From Alphaproteobacteria bacterium 46_93_T64 (lineage in GTDB: Bacteria; Pseudomonadota; Alphaproteobacteria; Sneathiellales; Sneathiellaceae): a stretch of 54,144 bases of DNA. The notes below the pieces were generated by a model. The model did not search any database, had not been told where the DNA came from, and saw only the letters and a list, made by a program, of their open reading frames with translations. The stretch spans positions 1 through 54,144 of the forward strand of contig MAAN01000026.1 of NCBI GenBank assembly GCA_002163135.1, in the 5' to 3' direction. Within the stretch, counting starts at the first letter, position 1. Each line of letters opens with the position of its first letter. Shown here one piece after another: positions 1 through 8,173 of the stretch. A program made the translations under genes and the position numbers.

Positions 1-2
1 CT

Positions 3-74
3 GCGCGGATAAATGCTTTCCAACCTGAAAACCCCTTTGATTATATTGAAACAGTAAAACAACAGCATGTTTAA
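3..74 (+). CDS. 3' end of an upstream gene, cut by the window edge
   Basis: An open frame enters from the left edge and stops at TAA 72-74, 27 bases before the next start. The 23 visible residues (ARINAFQPENPF at the start) carry no motif I can name. The next two genes are a ketoreductase and a ketosynthase. In aryl-polyene type clusters the gene just upstream of that pair is a hotdog-fold 3-hydroxyacyl-ACP dehydratase (ApeP-ApeQ-ApeR order), so this tail could be that enzyme. That is inference from gene order only. Confidence 0.5.
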   Translation, partial: ARINAFQPENPFDYIETVKQQHV

Positions 75-101
75 AGTGCGCAATAAGGATTTGGTATTCA
101 C

Positions 102-827
102 ATGAAATCAGAAACAATATTAGTCACCGGTGCCAGTAAAGGCATCGGAAGAGCGATCGCTGTACGCTTGGCAAAAGATGGATATCAAATTGCTGTGCAT
201 TACGGAGCGGATAAACGTGGCGCGGAAGACACCTTGGCGGAAGTAAGAGCGGTTGGAAGTGATGGCCGTATCTTTAATTTTGATATCGCAGACCGTGAAA
301 GATGTCGGGAAGTTCTGGAAAATGATATCGAAACTCACGGTGCGTATTACGGCGCAATTTTAAATGCCGCAATTAATCGCGATGGTGCTTTTCCAGCCCT
401 GGAAGATGACGATTGGGATGATGTCATAAATACCAATTTAGGTGGGTTTTATAATGTTCTAAAACCAGTATTGATGCCCATGATACGACGGCGCTCTCCT
501 GGACGGATCGTCGTTATGTCATCAGTTTCTGGCATTGCCGGCAATCGGGGGCAGACAAATTATGCTGCCACGAAAGCTGGCTTGATCGGCGCGATGAAAT
601 CAATGGCCATCGAAGTTGCAAAAAGAAAAATTACTGTGAACTGCGTTGCACCCGGGGTTATAGAAACACAAATGACCAAAGATATTCCTGACATAGTGAA
701 AGAACAAATTCCGATGCAGCGTTTTGGTAAACCCGAAGAAGTAGCTGGCGCTGTTGCCTTTCTGTGTTCTGAGGAAGCGGCCTATATCACGCGACAGGTT
801 ATTTCTGTGAACGGGGGAATGATATGA
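102..827 (+). CDS. fabG: 3-oxoacyl-ACP reductase, FabG-like SDR
   Basis: A 241-residue classical short-chain dehydrogenase/reductase that would reduce 3-oxoacyl-ACP to 3-hydroxyacyl-ACP with NADPH in the cytoplasm. The Rossmann glycine motif TGASKGIG lies at residues 9-16. The catalytic set is Ser141, Tyr154 and Lys158 (the YAATK stretch). The C-terminal VNGG ending is typical of FabG. Its stop codon overlaps the start of the following ketosynthase gene (ATGA, 824-827), so the two are translationally coupled and probably serve one elongation system. The pairing, and its place downstream of another small gene, resembles ApeQ-ApeR of aryl-polyene clusters, but a general or dedicated fatty-acid role is equally possible. 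Family assignment is firm; the pathway is inferred. Confidence 0.88.
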   Translation: MKSETILVTGASKGIGRAIAVRLAKDGYQIAVHYGADKRGAEDTLAEVRAVGSDGRIFNFDIADRERCREVLENDIETHGAYYGAILNAAINRDGAFPALEDDDWDDVINTNLGGFYNVLKPVLMPMIRRRSPGRIVVMSSVSGIAGNRGQTNYAATKAGLIGAMKSMAIEVAKRKITVNCVAPGVIETQMTKDIPDIVKEQIPMQRFGKPEEVAGAVAFLCSEEAAYITRQVISVNGGMI

Positions 828-2059
828 GCCGTCGGGTTGTTGTAACTGGTATGGCGGGAGTAACATCGCTTGGAGAAAATTGGACAGACATTCAAGCGAA
901 GATGAAAGCCGGAAATACGGGCATCTGTTATATGGATGACTGGGAGCGATATCATGATATCGGAACACGGCTTGCAGGTCCCGTGACCGACTTTACAATA
1001 CCGAAGCATTATTCACGTAAATCGCTTCGTAGCATGGGGCGGGTTTCACATTTATCAGTATATGCAACTGAATGTGCGTTGACCCAAGCCGGATTGCTCG
1101 AAGATAAAGATTTTTTGCAGAGCGGAAAAATCGGAACTGCATACGGCTCTTCTTTTGGAAGTACACCACCGGTTAAAGCGTTTGCACGGCTTATGGAAAC
1201 TGGTGAGGCGAGAGGGCTTACTGCAACCAGTTATATTCAAATGATGAGCCATACAGCAGCCGTCAATATTGGTGTGTTTTTTGGCCTTACCGGTCGGGTA
1301 ATTCCAACTTCATCCGCGTGTACATCCGGCAGCATGGCCGTTGGTTATGCATATGAAGCAATAAAGGCGGGTCAGCAGGATGTGATGGTCGCAGGTGGCG
1401 CCGAGGAGCTTTGTCCCACAATGGCGGCAGTATTCGATACGTTGTATGCCACCAGCCAGCGTAACGATGAACCTCATCTATCCCCACGACCGTATGATAC
1501 AGCAAGAGATGGCCTTGTTATCGGGGAGGGGGCTTCGACGCTTATCCTCGAGGAAAGGGAGCACGCATTGGCACGTGGCGCAAAGATATATGCTGAAATT
1601 TTGGGCTTTGGTACAAACTCTGATGGTAAGCACATAACGCAGCCCTCTGCTGATACTATGAAAGGCGCGCTTGAGCTCGCAATAAAGGACAGCGGACTAA
1701 CTCCTGATGATATTGCACTTGTAAGTGGGCATGGTACTGCGACTAGTCAGGGTGATGTTGCCGAGTGCCGCGCAACTTTGAGCGTTTTTAATCGTGACGT
1801 ACCTTTTCATACCTTGAAGGGATATTTTGGTCATTCGCTAGGCGCGTGCGGCGCTATTGAAGCATGGCTTGGCATTGAAGCGATGCAAAGCGGTTGGGTT
1901 CCTGTCACGGCTAATTTGACAGAAGTTGATCCAGATTGTGTTGGTATGGATCATATTATGGGGAACGGCCGGGAAATGAATTTCGATATTTTTATGAGTA
2001 ATAATTTTGCTTTTGGCGGCATCAATACTTCATTGATTATTGGGAAGCACTCAGCCTGA
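824..2059 (+). CDS. beta-ketoacyl-ACP synthase (FabF/ApeR-like)
   Basis: A 411-residue thiolase-fold condensing enzyme that joins an acyl thioester with malonyl-ACP. The three catalytic residues are visible: Cys166 in SSACTSGS, His303 in SGHGTATSQGD and His337 in GYFGHSLGACG. A Cys-His-His triad means a KAS I/II type enzyme, and the Cys is present, so it is not a chain-length-factor type degenerate partner. Length is normal for FabF. It starts inside the stop codon of the reductase gene and is the last gene of this operon, being followed by 47 bases before the chorismate-mutase-like gene. The KR-KS gene pair suits a dedicated polyene or fatty acid pathway whose other genes lie to the left of the window. 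Confidence 0.88.
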   Translation: MSRRVVVTGMAGVTSLGENWTDIQAKMKAGNTGICYMDDWERYHDIGTRLAGPVTDFTIPKHYSRKSLRSMGRVSHLSVYATECALTQAGLLEDKDFLQSGKIGTAYGSSFGSTPPVKAFARLMETGEARGLTATSYIQMMSHTAAVNIGVFFGLTGRVIPTSSACTSGSMAVGYAYEAIKAGQQDVMVAGGAEELCPTMAAVFDTLYATSQRNDEPHLSPRPYDTARDGLVIGEGASTLILEEREHALARGAKIYAEILGFGTNSDGKHITQPSADTMKGALELAIKDSGLTPDDIALVSGHGTATSQGDVAECRATLSVFNRDVPFHTLKGYFGHSLGACGAIEAWLGIEAMQSGWVPVTANLTEVDPDCVGMDHIMGNGREMNFDIFMSNNFAFGGINTSLIIGKHSA

Positions 2060-2106
2060 ATAACGTAAGATCATCTAAATGACCTGTTTTTTAAAAGGGG
2101 AAAGTC

Positions 2107-2409
2107 ATGACGAGAATAAATACCTGTGTTTCAATGTCTGATGTTCGTGAAAATATCGATCGTATTGACAAGGATCTTGTTAAGCTCCTGTCCGAACGCA
2201 GTAGATATGTAAAAAAAGCAGCCGAATTCAAAAAAGATGAGCAGGATGTGCGCGCTCCAGCTCGCGTGGAAGATGTCGTCAGCAAAGTAAGAGAGTTATC
2301 GCAAAACGAAGGATTTAACCCCAATATAACTGAACAAATCTATCGGACTATGATCGATTGTTTTATCAATATGGAGTTGGAAGAATTCGAGGGACAAAAC
2401 AACAATTAG
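2107..2409 (+). CDS. chorismate mutase / isochorismate-pyruvate lyase-like protein (AroQ fold, PchB-like)
   Basis: A 100-residue, wholly helical protein with the AroQ-class pattern: IDRIDKDLV at about residues 18-26, an ER..YV..AA.FK helix at 29-43, then APARVEDVV at 50-58. The order and spacing resemble PchB, the isochorismate-pyruvate lyase of salicylate synthesis, more than the monofunctional AroQ mutase. A run of AAAAGGGGAAAG just before ATG 2107 is a strong ribosome site. It is followed after 30 bases by a DAO-type oxidoreductase and probably shares its transcript. No other aromatic biosynthesis gene is near, so the partner reaction is unknown; small AroQ-like proteins also occur in catabolic operons. 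Fold assignment is good, exact reaction uncertain. Confidence 0.7.
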   Translation: MTRINTCVSMSDVRENIDRIDKDLVKLLSERSRYVKKAAEFKKDEQDVRAPARVEDVVSKVRELSQNEGFNPNITEQIYRTMIDCFINMELEEFEGQNNN

Positions 2410-2439
2410 ATCTTGGTCTAAAATACAGTGGGATTACTT

Positions 2440-3747
2440 ATGGAAAACAGTTTTGATGCTATTATTATTGGCGCAGGTGTTATTGGGGCGTGCACTGCAT
2501 TTGAACTGTCTAAAAAGGGTTGGAACACCCTTTCCATCGATAAAAATCCTGAATCTGGTTATGGCTCCACATCAGCGTCGTCAGCGATTATCCGCACATA
2601 CTATTCTGCGTTTGAAACCTGCGCGATTGCGTATGAGGGTTGGCATTATTGGCAAGATTGGGAAAACTATATCGGGGATGTGGACGAACTTGGAGCCATC
2701 AAGTATCGGGAAACAGGATGTCTTGTGATCAAGACCGATCAAAATCACAATTTGAAAAAAATATGCGAGATGATGACGCGTATTGGATGTTCCTACGAGG
2801 ATATTCAAACTGACAAAATAACTGATTACTTACCGATCGCAGACACTCAAAAATTCTATCCTGCAAAACGAATGGAGGATGAAGGATTTGGGGAACCAAC
2901 AGACGGCAAAGTCAATGGCGCTGTTTATTTTCCATCTGGTGGATATGTCAATGATCCAAAACTTGCGGCCCATAACGCGCAGCGCGCGGCGGAGGCTCAC
3001 GGTGCAACATTTCTATTTAATTCAGAAGTTACAAAAATTCTGAAAAATGGCGAAAGAACCTGCGGCGTACAGCTCTCAGACGGTAAGGAATTTTTTGCAC
3101 CAGTTGTGATTAACGTGGCTGGACCGTTTTCGTCTAAAATAAATGCTATGGCGGGTGTGGAAAAGGGCATGAACATAACCACCCGCGCGCTTCGCCAAGA
3201 AGTGGCTTATGTCCCATCACCACAAGGGTTTGATTTCGAAAAAGATGGGCTGGTGTATTCGGATAGCGATATTCAAACCTATTGTCGGCCGGAGCTTGGA
3301 AACACAGTTTCTATCGGGTCTGAAGATCCGTTTTGCGATGAAAAAGAGTGGGTGGATAATCCTGATGACTATAATCAAGAATTTACTGATCAATGGACGG
3401 TACAGGTCATACGAATGGCACAGCGGTTGACGGGCTTGCCTATTCCAAATACGGCAAGCGGGATTGTCGCGCTTTATGATGTGACAGAAGACTGGATGCC
3501 TATCTACGATAAAAGTGATCTTCCCGGATTTTATATGGGTGTGGGGACAAGTGGAAATCAGTTTAAGAATGCACCCGTTGCCGGGAAAATACTCACAGCA
3601 TTAGTTGAAAAATGTGAGACCGGTCATGATCACGACAATGATCCGGTTATTTTTCATCTAGATCACATCGACAAAGATATTTCACTAGGGAGTTTTTCCA
3701 GAAACCGAGAGATCAATCAAAACTCCAGCTTTTCAGTGATCGGTTGA
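2440..3747 (+). CDS. FAD-dependent oxidoreductase, DAO (D-amino-acid/glycine oxidase) family
   Basis: A 435-residue flavoprotein with an N-terminal dinucleotide-binding motif (IIIGAGVIGA, about residues 7-16) and the DAO-family C-terminal stretch ending in GVGTSGNQFKNAP near residue 375, where the flavin is capped. Members oxidise secondary or primary amines such as sarcosine, dimethylglycine or D-amino acids. I take ATG 2440 as start because the residues from it match the family's usual beginning; an in-frame GTG at 2428 would add four residues. It sits with the PchB-like gene on the plus strand and converges on the TRAP operon, from which a hairpin separates it. Substrate unknown; the neighbouring ArgE-like deacylase and transporter suggest an amine or amino-acid derivative. 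Confidence 0.82.
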   Translation: MENSFDAIIIGAGVIGACTAFELSKKGWNTLSIDKNPESGYGSTSASSAIIRTYYSAFETCAIAYEGWHYWQDWENYIGDVDELGAIKYRETGCLVIKTDQNHNLKKICEMMTRIGCSYEDIQTDKITDYLPIADTQKFYPAKRMEDEGFGEPTDGKVNGAVYFPSGGYVNDPKLAAHNAQRAAEAHGATFLFNSEVTKILKNGERTCGVQLSDGKEFFAPVVINVAGPFSSKINAMAGVEKGMNITTRALRQEVAYVPSPQGFDFEKDGLVYSDSDIQTYCRPELGNTVSIGSEDPFCDEKEWVDNPDDYNQEFTDQWTVQVIRMAQRLTGLPIPNTASGIVALYDVTEDWMPIYDKSDLPGFYMGVGTSGNQFKNAPVAGKILTALVEKCETGHDHDNDPVIFHLDHIDKDISLGSFSRNREINQNSSFSVIG

Positions 3748-3760
3748 AATAGTTAAAAAA

Positions 3761-3795
3761 TGGCGATCGCGCTATCCAATTAGCCACGATCGCCA
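3761..3795. terminator. hairpin between convergent genes
   Basis: Nine-base perfect arms TGGCGATCG (3761-3769) and CGATCGCCA (3787-3795) enclose a loop that can itself pair (GCTA/TAGC). Six A's just left of the stem give a U-run for the minus-strand transcript, so it should end the TRAP operon. It may also slow transcripts from the plus side. The left arm contains the palindrome GCGATCGC. Confidence 0.7.
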
Positions 3796-3802
3796 GTGCT
3801 CT

Positions 3803-5083
3803 CTAGCTTCCATAAACGTAATTTGGGAGCCATAGGGAGATTTCGGGGATATAGGTGACAAGCATCAGGAAGAACACCATCAAAATGATAAAGGGCAATG
3901 TGCCTTGGATGACTTCCTTGATGGGAGCATCTGTAATGGATGTGAGAACAAAAAGATTAAGCCCAACTGGTGGCGTTAGTAATCCAAGTTCCAAATTCAC
4001 AGTGACGACAACCGCGAAATGAACTGGATCAATCCCCAGCGGTTGTAGAAGAGGTAGCACTATTGGTACGACAACAGGCAGCACGGCGAAATTCTCAAGG
4101 AACATGCCAAGAAAGATCATCAACACATTGATAAATAACAGAAATTGCCAGCCTGATATATCATATTCAATTACCATTTCTGTTAACCGATGGGTGAAGC
4201 CTGATCCGGTGATCCAGTGACCAAATGCCAATGCCATCATGATGATAAATATGATTGTACCGGCTCGTTTTATGGACTCCCCGATAATCGGTACCACTTC
4301 CTGAATTGTGCAGCCCTTATAAATGAAAACACTTATGAGTATGGAAACAAGCGCAGAGAGTGCCGCAGCTTCCGTGACGGTGACTAGTCCTCCATATATT
4401 CCGCCAAGAACAATCACGGGAAGGGAAAGGGCAGGGATCGCCTGAATATTTGTCGCAATGAACTCCTTAGAGGGCATGCGATCACCGACTTCATATTTGT
4501 TTTTTGTTGTGTAATAGACACTCCAAGCAATGAAAAGCCCTGCCTGAATTAAACCAGGGATAACACCTGCAAGGAACAGCCGAGGAACAGATTGTTCAGC
4601 GATGATTGCATAAACAATGAACGCCATGCTGGGGGGGATCAGAATACCGAGTGTCCCGGAAGCGCCGACAATCCCGGTCGCAAAACTGCGCTCATACTTT
4701 CGTTCCATCATTGCTGGGATTAAAATTGTTCCCATGGCCATTGCTGTGGCTACAGAAGATCCACAAATTGCTGCGAATATTGCTGTTGCGACAACACATA
4801 CAACCGCCATACCACCGCGGAAATGACCGACCCATGCATATGCGCAATTAACGAGCGCTTTTGCGACCCCTCCCTTTTGCATGAAAGTTGCAGCCATAAC
4901 AAAGAAAGGGATAGCCAGAAAGGTGATAGAGTTCATGTGATCCACGATCAATTGTGGCAGCCCCACAAGGGGAGTCCCTTCATGCCAGAAAAGCAGAATA
5001 CTCATAAACCCCAAGGCTAGAAATATAGGCATTCCTGTGGCGAGTATTCCAAACAAACCTGTAAAGACGGCTGGAAAAAACAT
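3803..5083 (-). CDS. dctM: TRAP transporter large permease (DctM)
   Basis: A 426-residue, strongly hydrophobic protein of the DctM family, the cation-coupled transport subunit of tripartite ATP-independent periplasmic transporters. About twelve membrane segments are evident. Family landmarks include the SITFLAIPFFVMAA stretch near residue 52 and the GILIPPS motif near 150. A further landmark is the GLLTPPVGLNLF motif near 370. It follows the small permease gene by 29 bases in a P-Q-M operon whose order is binding protein, small permease, large permease. Upstream genes encode an ArgE-like deacylase and an MmgE/PrpD protein, so the transported substrate is probably an organic acid or acylated amino acid, but TRAP sequences alone do not reveal it. 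Confidence 0.92.
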   Translation of the reverse strand: MFFPAVFTGLFGILATGMPIFLALGFMSILLFWHEGTPLVGLPQLIVDHMNSITFLAIPFFVMAATFMQKGGVAKALVNCAYAWVGHFRGGMAVVCVVATAIFAAICGSSVATAMAMGTILIPAMMERKYERSFATGIVGASGTLGILIPPSMAFIVYAIIAEQSVPRLFLAGVIPGLIQAGLFIAWSVYYTTKNKYEVGDRMPSKEFIATNIQAIPALSLPVIVLGGIYGGLVTVTEAAALSALVSILISVFIYKGCTIQEVVPIIGESIKRAGTIIFIIMMALAFGHWITGSGFTHRLTEMVIEYDISGWQFLLFINVLMIFLGMFLENFAVLPVVVPIVLPLLQPLGIDPVHFAVVVTVNLELGLLTPPVGLNLFVLTSITDAPIKEVIQGTLPFIILMVFFLMLVTYIPEISLWLPNYVYGS

Positions 5084-5112
5084 AATAAAATTCCCTAAAT
5101 ATTCGACCTGCT

Positions 5113-5637
5113 TTAGTCAGCATTTTCCAGGTCAATTTCGATGATTGCCATGGTTTCTTCATCAAACGCGTAGATATATTTGAGAAGGCGCGCGACATAA
5201 TGCAGCAACATCATACCAAATGAGATCGGCACAAAGGCGTAGTAGAGATAGACTGGAAACTGAAGTGAACTGTCACTTCGTTCGTCTAAACGATAGGCAA
5301 ATTCGACAATGCCTATGCCACGTTCAAACATGACGGAACAAACGAAAATACCGATGAGACAAAAAGTAATTTCCAAGAGACGTTGTTGACTTGGTTTGAC
5401 CATACGCAAAAACATATCTGCGTTCACATGCCGGTTTTCGGCCACTAAACGACCGCCAGAAAGCATGACAGCGGCGGTAATCAAATATATGACCACTTCT
5501 GCAGTCCAATCAGGCAAACTGCTTGGGAAATAATAGCGCATGAACATCTCCGTCACGGCCAAAAGTAAGGCGAGACAGGCAAGTACAGCTATAAGACCGT
5601 GTTCAATGGTTGAGATAGCGGAGATTATTTTTTTCAT
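5113..5637 (-). CDS. dctQ: TRAP transporter small permease (DctQ)
   Basis: A 174-residue membrane protein with four predicted hydrophobic helices, typical of the DctQ subunit that docks with DctM. I start it at ATG 5637 (MKKIISAIST), because AAGGAA lies five bases upstream; an in-frame upstream start at 5676 has no such signal. The N-terminal helix (HGLIAVLACLALLLAV) and the DWTAEVVIYLI stretch are characteristic. It lies between the binding-protein and large-permease genes, 62 bases after the former. Confidence 0.9.
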   Translation of the reverse strand: MKKIISAISTIEHGLIAVLACLALLLAVTEMFMRYYFPSSLPDWTAEVVIYLITAAVMLSGGRLVAENRHVNADMFLRMVKPSQQRLLEITFCLIGIFVCSVMFERGIGIVEFAYRLDERSDSSLQFPVYLYYAFVPISFGMMLLHYVARLLKYIYAFDEETMAIIEIDLENAD

Positions 5638-5699
5638 TATCGTTCCTTTCTGCTGTCGGGAAACACTCCCCCACAAAGTGTTTCCCTACCGCAGGACAG

Positions 5700-6731
5700 T
5701 TACATTGAGGCTCTACTGATAGCCTCCTGCACCCGGTCAGCAAAAGCAGGATTGATCCGAAGCTCTTTGATGACGCTTGTTTGAATTGGCATTAAATTAC
5801 CGCGAAGTTTCTTAATGTCGGCTGGTGACGCATCGGTAACTGCGATACCGTTTTTAATAGCTTCGGCTCTCGCATCACGGTCACGCTGTGCAGTGAATTC
5901 CCGTTGTGGATCCACTGTTTTCTCCCAAGTAGTCTCCATCAGAGATTGAAGGTTTTTTGGAAGGCTGTTCCATAAATCTTTATTGATCATCGGAACATAT
6001 TGATGAAATGCATGTTGATCCACATATGCGAATTTCAAACCTGAATCCCAAAGTTTAGCGCTTCTAACAGACTCAAACGCTGTCATAACACCATCCACCA
6101 TACCTGTTTGAAGAGCTTGCGGTACATCTGGCCATGATACCTTTACAGCATTAGCACCAAGGGCTTCATAACGACGGGCGTGTGCAGCACTCCCTGCTAT
6201 GCGGATCCGTTTGTTTTTGTAATCAGAAGGACCTGTAATCGGAGCTGTTTTCATAAATGTAATGGCGCTACCGATATCAATGAAACGACCCAAGATTTTT
6301 ACGTTCAACTTTTCTTCTGTTTGACGAACGAGTTCATTGCCAATTGCACCGTCCATAACTTTGTATGACACATGGCGATCATGGCCGAAGAACATTGGCA
6401 GGAAGATGATCCCGAAATCAGGAATGAATTTGGTTAGATGCCATGTGCCGGGAACACCCATGTCAAGTGTCCCTTGCGCCAAGGCGGTCGGAACTGATGA
6501 GCCTTTAAATTTTGAAGCGCCTTCAAACACATTAATTTTCAATTGACCGCCAGATTCAGCGTTCAGCGTGTCTGCCCATTTCTTTATACTAATGTTACGG
6601 ATATGATTTGGGCCAGTTTCAAGTGACACATCAATTTTGTAGTTCCCAGCGACTGCATTGGTCGTGAGTAATAAACCCGCGGCGGCTGCGGCTGTAATCG
6701 CTGTTTTAAGAAATTGCCTTTTGGTTTTCAT
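5700..6731 (-). CDS. dctP: TRAP transporter periplasmic substrate-binding protein (DctP)
   Basis: A 343-residue periplasmic binding protein. The first 28 residues form an export signal with a KRQFLK start, an alanine-rich core and a likely cut after AVA. The RQFLK pattern with one preceding lysine resembles a weak Tat motif, so Sec or Tat export is open. The mature part shows DctP landmarks: GSSVPTALAQGTLDMG near residue 75 and the IRIAGSAAHARRYEALGA stretch near 177, which includes the arginine that usually binds a carboxylate. This points to an acidic substrate. It is the first transporter gene after the MmgE/PrpD gene on the minus strand. Confidence 0.92.
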   Translation of the reverse strand: MKTKRQFLKTAITAAAAAGLLLTTNAVAGNYKIDVSLETGPNHIRNISIKKWADTLNAESGGQLKINVFEGASKFKGSSVPTALAQGTLDMGVPGTWHLTKFIPDFGIIFLPMFFGHDRHVSYKVMDGAIGNELVRQTEEKLNVKILGRFIDIGSAITFMKTAPITGPSDYKNKRIRIAGSAAHARRYEALGANAVKVSWPDVPQALQTGMVDGVMTAFESVRSAKLWDSGLKFAYVDQHAFHQYVPMINKDLWNSLPKNLQSLMETTWEKTVDPQREFTAQRDRDARAEAIKNGIAVTDASPADIKKLRGNLMPIQTSVIKELRINPAFADRVQEAISRASM

Positions 6732-6748
6732 TTTAGTCTCTCCTCTGG

Positions 6749-8173
6749 TTAGAAATCCATCTTGTGTTCTGGAACCGGTTGATGGTGACTGCGGTTCCTG
6801 TTTGCCCCTATATTACGAAGGTAAGAGGCGACATGGCGGGCATTTTGTTGTTCAAAATCCTGAAGACAGTCAAAAAACTGTCTTGCCTGTTCTGTAGACA
6901 ATGTACGGCCTGCGCATTCCAAAAATTTTAGTTCAAGATCTTCATCTGTGAGTGGAATATGAATAGTTCCAACGGGTTGTTGGATTTTCTTTGTTATTCT
7001 CTGCCCATTCGTCGTTAAAATGGTGGTCACCGCCGGAATATCCCATATACCCGTTTCTTCTTGCGTTTGGGCCGGGGCAGCGTGCATGAAAACCCGTGGC
7101 ATGAAATTTCTAACATCCTGCCTGTGTAACGTCGTTTCAGTAAAATCATTCAAGGTAAGATTTTTTGAACAGACCAGCGTTGCTGCTGTAAAAGGCATCG
7201 AAAAACGCGCTTCGTTTACTGTTTTGGGATTATCGAAACGTAAATTTTTAACATTGGATTCTGGAATAATGGTGTCGATTTTTTCAATATTCTCTGTACT
7301 TAGAGAATGTTCTTCGATCATCTCATATATTGCGTCCAATGTACGATGAGCACTGGCGCAGCACGGCCACTTTTTGTGAGCAAGACCATGCTTCAAAATA
7401 GAGAGTTCTCTATTTTCAGGAATGTTAGACCGCTTCGTCGCATGATGGAGGGACATAAATCCCCAAGGGCCATCGAAGGGTTCGGCATGACCTTCAACGC
7501 CTGCAGCTGCGAGGCGTGCGGCTGTCACACCAGCCCTTGCTGCAAGTCCGGCGTGGAGGGGTTTGGTCATGCTGCCAAATTGAATTTTTGATCCGCACGC
7601 CATACTGGTTGCCAAACTAATGGCCGATCGCGCCGTTGACGTATCTAAAGTCAGGATACGAACACACGCAGCAGCGGCCCCAATTGTTCCAAGGGTGGAC
7701 GTGGCATGCCAGCCCGCGGCGTAATGCACAGGGATCATGTGATGTCCGAGCCATGCCTGCACCTCAAGCCCCACAATATATGCATCAAGAAGCTGGTCAC
7801 ACGATGCACCTACTTCTTCGCCCAACGACAGGAGTGCCGGAACGAGAACAGCAGATGCATGTGTGACCGCAGGGAGAAAGTTGTCATCAAAATCAAGCGC
7901 GTGTGCAGCGGTTCCGTTTACCAGTGCTGCGTTTTCAGCAGACAAGGTTTCGGCGCGCCCTACAACTGAACAAAGTCCACCTCCAGATCCCCGTAATCCT
8001 TCAAAAACTTTTTTTGTTACGGGTTCATCTGCGGCACCAAGGATACAGGCGATCGTATCGATGAATGCTGTTTTTGCGCGTTTGAGTGCAAGCGAATTGG
8101 TAATTTTTCCGGTTTCGGTTACCCAGTTTGAAAGCTCTTCTGATGTTGTTGGAAAAGGGGATAGCTGGTTCAT
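6749..8173 (-). CDS. MmgE/PrpD family protein
   Basis: A 474-residue protein of the MmgE/PrpD superfamily, which includes 2-methylcitrate dehydratase, cis-aconitate decarboxylase and many uncharacterised catabolic members. The family hallmark NGTAAHALDFDD lies at about residues 86-97. A second conserved region, KIQFGSMTKPLHAGLAARAG, follows near residue 200. It starts within the stop codon of the ArgE-like gene (overlap 8170-8173) and is followed after 17 bases by dctP. It therefore belongs to a deacylase - MmgE/PrpD - TRAP operon. In such clusters the protein usually acts as a dehydratase, lyase or isomerase on the imported acid; the exact reaction cannot be read here. Confidence 0.88.
   Translation of the reverse strand: MNQLSPFPTTSEELSNWVTETGKITNSLALKRAKTAFIDTIACILGAADEPVTKKVFEGLRGSGGGLCSVVGRAETLSAENAALVNGTAAHALDFDDNFLPAVTHASAVLVPALLSLGEEVGASCDQLLDAYIVGLEVQAWLGHHMIPVHYAAGWHATSTLGTIGAAAACVRILTLDTSTARSAISLATSMACGSKIQFGSMTKPLHAGLAARAGVTAARLAAAGVEGHAEPFDGPWGFMSLHHATKRSNIPENRELSILKHGLAHKKWPCCASAHRTLDAIYEMIEEHSLSTENIEKIDTIIPESNVKNLRFDNPKTVNEARFSMPFTAATLVCSKNLTLNDFTETTLHRQDVRNFMPRVFMHAAPAQTQEETGIWDIPAVTTILTTNGQRITKKIQQPVGTIHIPLTDEDLELKFLECAGRTLSTEQARQFFDCLQDFEQQNARHVASYLRNIGANRNRSHHQPVPEHKMDF

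Noticed and set aside
3761-3795. GCGATCGC palindrome as a HIP1-like element
   Set aside because: It is one copy only and is explained by the stem of the terminator between convergent genes.
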